From Caprella mutica (Eukaryota; Arthropoda; Malacostraca; Amphipoda; Caprellidae): 64,000 nt of DNA. The stretch lies in assembly GCA_947561585.1 (NCBI GenBank), contig CANNZV010000344.1, positions 265,367 through 329,366 on the forward strand, written 5' to 3'. The first letter of the stretch is position 1. Every line of letters begins with the position of its first letter. This document shows, piece after piece, positions 34,200 through 46,134 of the stretch. Both the position numbers and the translations under genes were made by a program. A model generated the notes under the pieces. It saw only the letters and a program-made list of their open reading frames with translations. It was not told the DNA's origin and did not search any database.

Positions 34200-36080
34200 A
34201 AATTAACTATTTTTAGTTAGTGAAAACTATCTTATTGTATAAGATTCAAGATTTATTTTCACTTTTAGAGAGAAAGTTCATGCAAAAAAGGTTTTATTCA
34301 ACTAATTAAGTCGATATTCATTAAACGCATGTGTGCAGATAGCAGGATAAACCATTCACACTCATGTCAAATATAGAACTGATTTATACATGCTTATCTA
34401 CATGTTTTACAATAGCCAATCTGCAGAAATTCAAACCACCAATTCGGTGTATCCTGAATCATAAACCATCAAGAAATACTACAGTTAAGACAGGCCCCGC
34501 TTTTATTACCAAGTCACAACTCAGTCTTATTGCAAACAAGGGACTAAACAAGAAATTATATAATTATCACTCCTTCATTAAACATTTCATTTTCTATGAT
34601 TTATAGTAAAAGAAAATTGTTTAAATTGGTATTCCATTGTTTGTTTCCAGAATATTCCATTGTTTGTTCATACTAGCTCTATGATTAATATTCAATGAAT
34701 TAAAGTTTTAAATTTCAACCATAGTTTAGCTCTCTTTCAGTATAGGTTAGTATAATTAATAGATTTATACTTTGATTTATGCATTGAAAAAACAGCAATT
34801 TTATGATCTGTGAAAATTTTTTGGTGGTCTATAGAGTATAATGTTTAAGTTAAAGTTTTATTCTGCATTTTCTGGCACGTTTAAGTAAAGAAAGAATTAT
34901 AAATATTATTTAACTTCTATTCTAATTGGTAACATGATACCTGAAGTATATCATGATACCAATTTAAATGAAAATAAAATATTGGTTATTATTATTTTGT
35001 TATGTAGAATTTACGAGTGCGAAAATGTGGAACCCTGCGTAAAAAACTCATTGAGACTAAAATATTTGTTGAAGGAAGATAAAATATCAGACTAACAGAA
35101 GATAGAAATAATTAACAGTGTTGCATGAGGGAATCTCCGAATGAAATTTGCTTGAAATTTCCTGCATGTAGATAGATAATATAAATATAATATATACACA
35201 TAATATAAAATTTATACGACAAAATAATATCCTTAATTTCGGTTTCAGCATATATATGTTTGAAAGAAAATCAAACGGGATCTAAATTGATCATCACTGC
35301 GGCAGCGGAACTTTATTTGTTGAGTTTACACCATTTAAATTTTATTATTAATTTTATTGATTCATATTTTTTATGAATTATGTTCTATTATTATGTTTGC
35401 CTTAGCTTATCTCTCAGACCTTGACTTAACAAAACACATTTTCCGGTGGTGGAATATTCCTGTGGTGAAATATTCAGTGGTGGAACTTTCCAGCAGTGGA
35501 ACTTTTCCTGGTGGAATTTTCCGCAGGGGGAATTTACCTAGAACCTTAATTCTGAATGCTTCTATAAATATTTTTATGATCAAAACATTACAATAGCTGC
35601 TTTTCTTTCGATTTTCTAATTTTCAGTCCAATTAGTAAAAGAATCAATCCAATTTTAAATATTCCTGTAAAAGTATAAAAGTAGATAAACTTATTATAAA
35701 AATGCATTTTATATAAATAATTCAGGAAATAATTTAAATCTTAAACGAGGGCTGAACATGCATTGTTTTGTTTGAAAGTTCAAATTGAAAATAAAAACAA
35801 AAAATGTACCTACATCCTTTTCTTCAGCGTCAGATTAGTGTTTTGATATAATAAATCAAATATAATTCAATAAGTCTACGAGCCCTATATATATGTATGT
35901 AGTACATTATATGAACTTAAATCACATATATGTATGATATAGCTAGACGTAGTTTGGCCAGTATATGCATGAAAGCTAAACTTTCATCGCAAAATCAATA
36001 AATCTATATAATATTGAATACTAAAAAGCTCCTGTTCGGTTAGATAAACTATATATAAGATTAAATATGTATTTTTATTA
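34200..36080. other. Spacer between the two duplication copies
   Basis: It contains a MITE at about 34855-35060. A fragment at 34400-34510 is shared with 17680-17870 (CCTGAATCATAAACCAT). A short array of GGTGGAATTTTCC-like words lies at 35440-35540. No gene is seen. Confidence 0.55.
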
Positions 36081-36337
36081 ATAGATATAATAAGAGTAAC
36101 ACTATAACTAATCACAATAACCAAATGATAATTAAATCAAATGTCGGAATCATCACTCTTTGAGTGCCTTAAATTTACTCCATTTTATATATTTCAAGAT
36201 ATTGTACCTAACATGATTTCCAGAATGTTCATAAATACAACATTTGATTTTTGAAGCCAAATTGTTCCGAATAAATAATCCTACCAATCCATGAAATTTA
36301 ACCCATTTTATTATTCTTTTTCTAGCACCAAAGTGAA

Positions 36338-39300
36338 TTACATCAGTAGAGCGGATAGGGCAACCAAAGCTAGTGCGACCAGTGAGGAGTTTCTGATGCC
36401 TTTCTTCGTTGCTGGAAATAAATAAAATAATGTTAAGGTTTATAGAACATGTTTGAACTTGTTAAGACATGTTTCAACTTGGTAGAACTTGTTTTTACTT
36501 GGTAGAACATGTTCGAAATTGGTAGAACATGTTTGAATTTGTTATAAAAAATTAAACTTGGTAGAACGTGATAGAACTAGTTACAATAGATTTCCAAACG
36601 TATCGACCTTTTTAATTTAGAGATTGTAAAACTTTTTTAGAAACTTTTCTCCATATTTCAAATACGCTTGACAATATTTTTGTTAAATAATAACAACAAA
36701 CCTCCTCCTTTTTGAACAGCCATTGGTACGTTTAAAATAACTTCATCATCATCATCATCGTCATCGTCATCATCATCGTCATCATCATCATCCAAAATAT
36801 CTGAAGAAAAGGTAACGTCGATTAAAATTAGTCAATCTTCTCCGCCCCCTCCCCCATAACTGGATATCAGTCGAATCCATAGATATTCGAAAAATATTCA
36901 TTTGCAACAAATACGAATTATTTATTGTTCTTTTAATTGAAGTGATGAATTCATTCACGTATTTCCAAAGGATAAAATTTATTAATAAAAACAGAGTTCA
37001 GACTTTTAAGAGTAAAAGTAAATTTGTTAAATCAGTAGAGACCTTTTTTCCCTGATAGTACGCCGGTCATATAAGATTTATTTTAAAATCCAACTGCAAA
37101 TTTCTAAGCAATATAAATAATGAAACACATTTGTTTCTGTAGAAATGAGAAAATATATTTCATCTTTCATATTTCTTACTGGAGGTAGATATTGTTGAAG
37201 TATCAGGCTAAATAATACACTCCAATACACTGCATTATTTGGCAGTCAATTATCAATTGGATTGATTTTTTTTTGTGTGTGAGATTTTTAATGGACCGCA
37301 GTGCCTGGAATGACAGAGACGTGTCATTTGCAAGGAAGTTATAGTACAGGAAGTATAATAACGTCTCTCAACTACATTTTAAAGTTTGTCGTTCAGTCCA
37401 CATCTATATACGTAGTAGTAACAATATAGTGATATTTTATCGTGACGTCACCAAGGCAACACACGTAATCGAAAATTAGGGTTAAGTAGTTTAAATAACT
37501 GAGTACTCCATCACTCTTTTCTCATATTGGCAATACATAAACATATTTTTTATAATTTAACACTCTTCGATTGCCTCAAATTTGATTTTAGAGTGTTGTT
37601 GTGATGACGTCAAGCATTTCGATTATAACAACAATATTATATATACTGGAGTAAGTGAAGTGAGTATGCAAGGGTGAGCACTGAGCAGTGACTGGTCGAC
37701 AGACATATCTAAACAAAATGTTAGCTGCCTCGTCAGTTCGAATTGAGATCTTGTACATGGTGACTGTTTCAGTGTAAGTACCTGTTGTACTAGCGTTAGT
37801 TTATTTTGGTAGTAAACTACGTAGTGTATATTTTGATGTTTGCAGCAAGCAAATTGTGGCTTGTGTATTCTATTTGTTATACCCGGAGATGATTACTGCA
37901 ATATGGACATTTTAGATTTCCTTGGAATGACAGACGCACATCAGTTCGAATTGAGATCTTGTAGCCTACGTATATACGTGACAGCATACCTGTGTTAGCT
38001 TGCTCCATACGTCTCAGGCTATATTTGATTGGAAATAGAGTGTGAAGAGGTAATGTATTTAACTTGCCCGAAAGTTGGAGATGTAAGTATTATTGTACTA
38101 CTTTGGAAGTAAACTACACAGTGTTCAGTTTGCAGCACGCAAGTTGCAACTTGTGTAATGTGATTTGCTTTCTAAAACCTCTGTACATTTCTGTACTTAG
38201 TGTTATCGGTTGCCATATCACAGAATTGTGGTGTCACAACCAAGGCATGCATTGGCCGGCTGTAAGGGATTGGTTTGGATGTCGTGTAAGTGTTCTGGAA
38301 ACTCGAAACTGGGTTGCACTTACACTTTCTTACATTTTAACAATGTTCTGCTAAACAAATCTCGATTTTAGTTGTACCAAAGTATGCACTTTTTAATTAA
38401 TTTGAAAGTATTTAGATAATCTACGGTATGGCGCAATGAAATATATTCTTCCCACCTGATCGGTACTTGAGTCCTTCTCTAACGGAGATGTCAGTGTGAG
38501 GTATGTTGAGGGTACACACAAACTCTACAACGGGGGCATCTTCTAGTTCCTCCATGTTCACTTCAGCCGTAAGGGTGGTGTTGTAAAGCCCCATGAACCA
38601 GGAAGTTTCCCTCATAGCCTCCATTGGTGATCTGAATAGGAAAATATATTGAATACATTTTTGGTTCTTCAGTACATTTGTCGTCAAATGAAACATATTC
38701 ATCATATAATCTTATTTTTCATATCATGAAATTATATTCGTAACAAAATAAATTCTAGATTAAAATACTAAGATTTTGAAATCTTTCAGTCAAAAATCCC
38801 ATAATGAGTAGTCTATCGCAAATTACTCTGTGTCACCGACGATCAAAGTCAATTCCAGTTCTGGTTCAGGGAAAGCAGGCTCGGAGATGCACTCAACAGT
38901 AGTGTTCTCGCTATCAATCTCAGTCACCACTATGGTCAGAGCAGAGGGAAGTTCTGTCAATAGTAAACAAATGTATATCATTTACTTGGGACAGGCATCT
39001 TTACTAAAATGTCTTTTATGTGTTATCTTTAAGTACCATTTCACTCACTGTAGACACGACCAAGATATATTAACTTTGAAGGTATGCTACGCCTTGATAC
39101 GAGTTTAAGACTCTTCTACGCATAAATATATAAGCACTTACGTAGGCACTCCTGAACCCTGTAATATTAGATTAAATACTCTAACGATATATTAACTTAG
39201 CAAAGATAAAAGCAATAAGAATATGGCTGGCTGGTTAAGAGACCACTGTAATAGATGGTACTTACCTATCTTATTTACTTTACACCAAGTATCATATATA

Positions 39301-42055
39301 ACAACTAGGATTCTAGGAATTAATTTATGTCTTCTAGGCTCTAATATAAACGCACCTTGAAGAAAAAAAACACGTTTTTGCCCTATTAGACCGTACTCAA
39401 AAATATATGAAAAATGTTCGCAATGATGAACTCAGCCAGTTTAGTCAAATAAAACGAAGTAAATTGAAGCATTTTATTCTAAAAAAAATGAAGCATACCT
39501 TATTTTTATGTAAAATTAATTATTCCGGGTCACCGAAGCTTCTCTCACAACAAAACTGTAATTCATCTTGATAAGAACCTTCGCAATACTGTACCTTGTA
39601 GTTAATATACCTTGACTTTTATTTGATATACCTTGACTTTTATTTACAATCTTACTCTTTGTAGACTACGACCAAATTTTTTATCTATTATCTCACTCAC
39701 TGTAGACGATGAGGTTCACATCTATCTTTTTCTCATCGAAGTAACTAGACACCTCGCAGGTGAAGAGACCATGCACTTCAGTGGTAGGGGACATAAGTCT
39801 CAAAGCCCTGTGTTTGTGGTATACGTCATCGCTCTTAGCGTACTCAGCGTCTATTTTGTCTTCCATGGATGTCAGCTGAGATACAACAACGAAAAAGTGT
39901 TACATTATTTTACACTGTGTTGCAATATTATATAAACTAATTTTAAGACCGTCCCACGCGAAAAACCGAGCCTTCTGATGACAGAGGCGGAAAAAAGTTC
40001 CATAAAGATCCGCTGTAAATCAGTAATTTTACAGATTCAAAATCGGAAAACGTTTTTGTTGTTTTCTCTAATTATCGGGGAGGAGTACGAATTTCCAAGC
40101 TAAAAGAAGCAATTGCGCTACATAATTGGTGTCAAATTTCAGTGGGAGGGTCCCCCTCCATATCTTCGGTAACCGAAAATCACTTTCTCGCAGGGGATAA
40201 ATATTTTTAACTATTTTTGTATACGTGTCCCAGATAGGTCGTTATCAATATAAATTTACCTGAGGTTTCAGGTCTCTTTCAGTATCAGGTATCCACTGGA
40301 AGACAGGGTAATCACTTTGGTTGTAGAACCACTTGATTACAAGACCAGATTTGTCATTTTCGTCGTCAAGAATGTAGGGGCAGTCTAGAATTACTTCGTT
40401 AGTAGTGCCATTTTCTACCGCTATGTGGTAGGAGTCCAGACCTCCCAGTAGCTCCAAAGAAGCAACCTCTGGAACAAACAAATAAAAAAATATTAATCTT
40501 AGAGAAATACTTGATTTTTGCCATTGTGAATAGAAGTAATAGTGTTCTAAGAAGCAGATCTGAATTTTTAAACGTATTTGGCATATTTGAACGTATTAGA
40601 GCATATAAGAATGTGTTTGAATTGGTTGTAACGTGTTTGTAAATTCCACACCCGTGAATTCCACCAAAGTAAGTTCCACCCAGGTAAATTCAACTCCTGT
40701 ATATTCCACCCCTGTATATTCCACAAAAATACAAATATTCTTAATATGGCAGTTTATTTTTAAGTTTACATATTAAGTAAATTTATGTATATACAGTTCA
40801 AATAAATGATTAATTCCTTTAAATAATGAAACTGTAGTGTATGCTCATATAACAATGGTTTAAAGATGTGTGGAGGGGGTCGGCTGGCAGAGATAACCAT
40901 TCAAAGTTTTCTCTTCTTGCAGAAGATGCTGTTTCGAATTCTAGGACAAAAACACCAGTTTTTTTACACCAGTTTTAGTCGAAATAAAACTACCAAATTC
41001 AAAATTAAATAACAATTGAGTAGTAGGCACTAGGTTACATCATCTTTCAATTAATATCGCTGTTGTATCAGTGATTTTGAAGATCTGGTGATTGAAAAAC
41101 TAAATACATCAACTAATAAAGAGCGTTCACACAACCTTTCTTTTTACTGTTCTATCATACGTGTAGTGAAAAATTAACAGATTGTGAATTAATACAAGGA
41201 AAATCCAAGTTACTTAGTAGTATTTAATATATTAATAAAATATTTAAATTAATGACTATACCAAACCTAAACTGTAAAGTGAGGTGGAACTTACCGGGAT
41301 GGACCGGGATGGAATATACCGGTCACCGTTTGAACATGTTTGGAAGTAATTGAACGTGTTTGAATTTGTCTTGAGTGTTGGAGAAATTTAGAACGTGTAC
41401 GAATTGGTTTGAACGTGTTCCGACATACTTGACGGTATTTTTAGTTACAATAAATTGAAATTTAGTCGATGAAATTGGATTTTGTTTGAAGCTGTTCGAT
41501 TATTTTCAAAATCTACTATTTTGATTCATTTAAATTGATGCTAACTTTGCTAAGGCGTACTTTTTTAACATATTTATGTATTTTGTTATGAATATGCAAT
41601 ATATTTTGTTACACATATAGCACACTAATAAACAGTTATACTTAAGTAGACTATATGGCAGACTGTATCAACTAATTAGAGTTGCCAGATATCGCTATTA
41701 ATTATTTAATGAGTATATAAAATTATAAACAAAGCCATATGGTTATAGGGATGTTTATTATTGCGCTAGAAAAATAAATATGCACTATTATGCAGTTTAG
41801 AAGAATTAAATACTGAAAGTAAATCTTATTATAAATGAAAATAAATATAATATGTGTTACATAATAATAAAAAATATATATCTATATGTGAAGTGGAAAC
41901 GTAATAACTGAGGTGTAAATGAAATAACTGAGGTGTAAATGAAATAACTGAGGTGTAAATGAAATAACTGAGGTGTAAATGATATGGTTAATTTACCTGT
42001 ACTCACCTGTTACAATCACAAAGGATAATAAATAGAATAACTTGACTAACTGCAT
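36338..42055 (-). CDS. GPI-anchored two-Ig-domain surface protein, paralog B (7 exons, 302 aa)
   Basis: Exons on the minus strand: 42007-42055, 40260-40468, 39701-39875, 38827-38953, 38456-38631, 36702-36800, 36338-36411. They sum to 909 nt. A signal peptide occupies residues 1-16. Ig domain 1 has Cys46, Trp63 and Cys126; Ig domain 2 has Cys166 and Cys226. Potential N-glycosylation sites include NGT and NTT. Exon 6 encodes 16 consecutive Asp (residues 249-264). Exon 7 gives a short spacer, then LVALALVALSALLM and the stop, a textbook GPI-attachment signal with small residues just before it. The protein should therefore sit on the outer leaflet. The architecture matches arthropod Beat-like Ig proteins, but I cannot name an ortholog. 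It is the better preserved of the two paralogs. Confidence 0.88.
36440..36600. repeat. Degenerate 20-bp repeat in intron 6 of Ig paralog B
   Basis: A handful of units such as AGAACATGTTTGAACTTGTT. It is the counterpart of the long array at 22880-23563. Confidence 0.75.
37150..38380. other. Insertion in intron 5 of Ig paralog B with internal duplication
   Basis: This DNA is missing from paralog A. It contains an internal tandem duplication of roughly 220 bp: CAGTTCGAATTGAGATCTTG occurs near 37734 and 37951, with matching downstream text (AGTAAACTAC, TTTGCAGCA). GAATGACAGA also occurs twice. I see no TIRs and no convincing gene, so its nature is unknown. Confidence 0.5.
40640..41326. mobile_element. 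~690-bp element with reiterated AATTCCACC-type termini
   Basis: The left end holds about five copies of a TAAATTCCACCCGTG-like word. The right end has the inverse (GGTGGAACTTACCGGGATGG and GGATGGAATATACCGGT). It sits inside intron 1 of Ig paralog B and splits the minisatellite remnant there; paralog A lacks it. The flanks ACGTGTTTG and ACCGTTTG may be a decayed 9-bp duplication. Confidence 0.65.
41895..41985. repeat. Short 20-bp repeat beside exon 1 of Ig paralog B
   Basis: Four units of AAATGAAATAACTGAGGTGT, the same sequence as the 18-unit array at 31735-32112. Confidence 0.85.
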
Positions 42056-42247
42056 TTTGAAGTATTTTTCACTTAATTAATATAACAAGTTATATTTTAA
42101 TAGAAAAAAAGTGTAGAACTAAATAGTTATCATATAGGAGATTTTATCCCATATGATTGGAAATCATTTGATAGTAAAAGTTTCTCTTAATCTGCAATTA
42201 TGGGAGAGAAAAATAATGGTTTATAGTACTTCAGCTGGTACGTTGTA

Positions 42248-42873
42248 GGGTAAGTCCAAGGGTTATTATTTATTGGCCCGACGCCCAATTTGTCCGACAC
42301 CCCATTAGTCCGACACCCCATATGTCCGAAACCCCATTAGTCCGACACCTCATAATTCCAACAATAATAATATATGTATATCAGAGGGGGCGGGGGGAGG
42401 CAAACCCTGTGCTAAGTCACTAAAAAATCAAAAAGTGAGCGGTACAACAAACTTTCGGATACAAAAAACTACATTGAATGATGAAATCGAATGAGGAATT
42501 GCATCATACTAATTAATATTAGAAATAAGGTATAATGAGATAGGAATAGAAAATTATAAAATGAAAGAAAAAGAAAATAGTTTTATTATTTATATATAAG
42601 TTATTAATTGAGTATATCTATTTAAAAACAATTTCTATTTTAATCAAAAAATGAAGCGAAAAACAACATACAGAAATATATAACTGTCGGTCTACTGAAG
42701 CGTCGTATTAATGGGGTGTCGGATTAATGGGACACCTCCAGTTCAGAGTTATGGGACAGTTCTACGTTTTCGAATATGTACGAAAAAAAATATATTAATT
42801 ATTCTTCAACTTTTATATACTTTTTCATATATAATCGAAAACGTGGAATCGTCTGATAACTCGAAACTTACCC
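42248..42873. mobile_element. MITE interrupted by a second element
   Basis: The outer MITE has GGGTAAGT at the left and CTTACCC at the right with TA outside. Its left arm is broken after about 19 bp by an insert at 42267-42743. The insert's ends are made of reiterated CATTAGTCCGACACC-like words, inverted at the right end (GGGGTGTCGGATTAATGGG). The flanks AAGGGTTAT and CAGAGTTAT are a plausible decayed 9-bp duplication: intact MITEs read GAGTTAT there. Confidence 0.75.
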
Positions 42874-43534
42874 TATTTAGATAATATACAATATCGGTTT
42901 ATTCCTTGGAAACCGAATTTCAATAATAAACAGACAAAAGGGTGGTAATAAAAATGTCATCATTTCTTCGACCTTTCGTTTTTCTTCATGGGAGTTTGTC
43001 TTTAAACTTAAACATATTGCAAATAGTATTAGAAGAATTAAAAATGAATTTAGGATCGATCTGAGAATAAAACTTACTAATTAAAGATGTCAATTTACGT
43101 TTGAGGACATTGGAATAATGGCCTAAATATTCTAACTTAACATTTTCATTTTGTATTTAAATAGTAAGATATGGGATATATTTAGGTTTTCTCAAGACGG
43201 TATTTTGAAGAAATCGAAAGGTTTCTTTATTACCATCCTTGTTTTACTGTTTATTATGGTAATAAACAAGTGCCTAATGTTTTCAATGTTATATTAGAAA
43301 ATAGTCAGTATAGACTAAAGATGTGCTGTCGAATAGTGTTGTTAACTTGTTATGGTTTAGATTTTAGAAATTAGAAATATTTTGCCCTACTTGTTATTAT
43401 AATTTATAAATTTACCTTTCATTCTATAAAATTAAAAAGTAATTAATTATTGGTATCAACTTTTTTTTAAACTCTTCACTGTGCACTTTAGTTATAACTA
43501 TTGTTGGTTGTTTTAACCCTTCACTGTGCATTTA

Positions 43535-44601
43535 ATATTGCCTACATCACCACACTAGCACTGCCTACATCACCACACTAGCACTGCCTACATCACCACA
43601 CTAGCACTACCTACATCACCACACTAGCAGTGCCTACATCACCACACTAGCACTTCCTACATCACCACACTAGCACTACCTACATCACCACACTAGCACT
43701 GCCTACATCACCACACTAGCACTGCCTACATCACCACACTAGCACTACCTACATCACCACACTAGCACTACCTACATCACCACACTAGCACTGCCTACAT
43801 CACCACACTAGCAGTGCCTACATCACCACACTAGCACTGCCTACATCACCACACTAGCACTGCCTACATCACCACACTAGCACTACCTACATCACCACAC
43901 TAGCAGTGCCTACATCACCACACTAGCACTTCCTACATCACCACACTAGCACCACACTAGCACTACCTACATCACCACACTAGCACTGCCTACATCACCA
44001 CACTAGCAGTGCCTACATCACCACACTAGCACTGCCTACATCACCACACTAGCACCACCTACATCACCACACTAGCACTTCCTACATCACCACACTAGCA
44101 CTACCTACATCACCACACTAGCACTGCCTACATCACCACACTAGCACTGCCTACATCACCACACTAGCACTGCCTACATCACCACACTAGCACTGCCTAC
44201 ATCACCACACTAGCACTGACTACATCACCACACTAGCAGTGCCTACATCACCACACTAACACTACCTACATCACCACACTAGCACTACTTACATCACCAC
44301 ACTAGCAGTGCCTACATCACCACACTAGCAGTCCCTACATCACCACACTAGCACTACCTACATCACCACACTAGCACTGCCTACATCACCACACTAGCAC
44401 TGCCTACATCACCACACTAGCACTGACTACATCACCACACTAGCAGTGCCTACATCACCACACTAACACTACCTACATCACCACACTAGCACTACTTACA
44501 TCACCACACTAGCAGTGCCTACATCACCACACTAGCAGTCCCTACATCACCACACTAGCACTACCTACATCACCACACTAGCAGTGCCTACATCACCACT
44601 A
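43535..44601. repeat. 23-bp minisatellite, about 46 units
   Basis: The unit is approximately GCACTGCCTACATCACCACA plus CTA. Variation is confined mostly to the four bases after GCA (CTGC, CTAC, GTGC, CTTC). A block near 44210-44360 is repeated at 44400-44590, showing higher-order duplication. No gene overlaps it. Confidence 0.95.
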
Positions 44602-44639
44602 GTCTCATCTCTATTTATGTTCTCTCTCCACTAGTTCCC

Positions 44640-46130
44640 ACTGTTTAGTGTTTACTAACCTGTTGGCAGCTTTTCAAAATGACTGCATCGGCTAAAAATA
44701 AAGTAATTCATGCTTTGCATTTAAGGGACAATTGCTTGCTACTTCCCTAACCTAGTTTTTAATTTGCTTCTTCAGAATATGTAAAATAGGTTAATGTTTT
44801 TATTACATCAACACATAATATAGATATCATTGAAAATGATAGATAATATAATAATATATATCATTGAAAAGTTTAAACGATGTCATTTTTCTAAATTGCT
44901 GTTACTTCCATATCCTAGTTTTTAAATTGTCTATTCAGAATGTTTAAAATTAGTTAATGATTTAATTTCATCAATACATAATATAATAATATAATTTTTT
45001 TAAATAATAGATAATATAATAATAGATATCGAAAACTTGGATGCTCGTTTGTTTAAACGATGTCATTTTCTCAGTTTATGTGTTACTCTCCTTTTATAAA
45101 TACCGTTAATTGTAAATTAGATTAACTCAGTTTCTGTGTTACTCATTTCCCTTTATAAATACCGTTAATTGTAAATTAGATCAAAAAGTGCTTATATATT
45201 CTATTTAGTTAATATTAATGGGTATGACCACTGACAGGAAATTCTAACCTGGTTGCATAGACTTAGGAAATGTATGACACAGAAAATTTTCTGATCTGTA
45301 AACTTTTTACATATTTTGTTGCTCCATTTTTCTTTTTATATGTTTATTTATTATTTTTATTTATTAGAAATAACAAAGTACAAACCGTCTTTTTCAGAGA
45401 AGTAAATAGATTTTTTTCTAATACAAAAATATGCAATAGGTTTATAAAAAATGAAAAACATTGTTTCCTTATATAATGTTGTGAAAATAACATACAATGT
45501 GGTTATTGGTAAATGATATGATATACATTGAAAGAAGAAATTAAACAAACTTTATGATTCATTATTTTGTATTTTTTTTTCAATTAACCGAGCAACATAA
45601 AAAATATCTAAATCTAATATATATAAAGGTTCTCAAAAGAAAAGGAGAAAATTTATATTTGCAAAAAATATTTCACATTTTATTGAACAATTTCACTTTT
45701 TAATAGTTTATTCTACTTAAAATTATAGCAAGATTTTTTTATTCCAAAAATATTTAGAAATAGGGTTTAAAATAATGAAAAATATAGTTTTCGTATATAG
45801 TGTTGCGATAATAACATGTATTGTAAATGATATAATATATATTGAAAGATGAAATTTAAAAAAAATTATGTTCAATTAATCTAACATCGTTTAAATATAT
45901 TTCAAAATATGAAATCCTCAAAGGTTTTCTCCAGGTTTCGGAAAATAATGAGTTAATTACATATATCGATTATTAATCTGATAATTGCCTAAATTTCTGC
46001 TCAGTAAATATTTTATCCAAATGCAATAAAAGATATTAATACACATTGTGCAGCAAAAGAACGAAACACTTAATTATATCTGAGGCTAAAGAAAAAGATT
46101 GTACGCTTTTTGTTTTGATTTTTAATTAGA
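44640..46130. other. AT-rich intergenic DNA with short tandem duplications
   Basis: Three local tandem duplications are visible: AAATACCGTTAATTGTAAAT at about 45100 and 45158; a ~180-bp duplication starting near 44760/44930; and a ~340-bp duplication including GATATACATTGAAAG near 45520/45835. No gene is seen. Confidence 0.5.
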
Positions 46131-46134
46131 ATTA

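Larger units (their letters stand above)
22440..34200. repeat. Segmental duplication, copy A
   Basis: This block matches 36080-43540 in the same orientation. Similarity starts in the 3' flank (AATCACAATAACCAAATG at about 22530 and about 36110). It runs through all seven exons and several introns of the Ig gene and reaches a 45-bp minisatellite upstream. Copy A is longer mainly because of inserted transposons (24118-24660, 25711-29159) and larger minisatellites. Confidence 0.85.
36080..43540. repeat. Segmental duplication, copy B
   Basis: Counterpart of 22440-34200 in the same orientation. All seven exons, their phases and most introns align, and flanks on both sides are included. Copy B has its own insertions: about 1.2 kb in intron 5 (37150-38380), the reiterated-end element at 40640-41326, and the nested pair at 42248-42873. 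Confidence 0.85.

Noticed and set aside
32845..34220. Long open frames on both strands over the 45-bp array, giving repeated peptides such as HSEELKQPPIVVNKV
   Set aside because: The unit length is a multiple of three, so openness follows automatically. Several frames and both strands are open, and the other copy of the duplication has only about two units.
35357..35596. 79-codon frame with repeated SGTFPGG-like text
   Set aside because: It is produced by the GGTGGAATTTTCC word array and has no conserved features.
37729..37772. Short start codon and hydrophobic-looking peptide before a GTAAGT (possible exon)
   Set aside because: Only about 18 codons, inside an internally duplicated insertion of intron 5, with no partner exon found.
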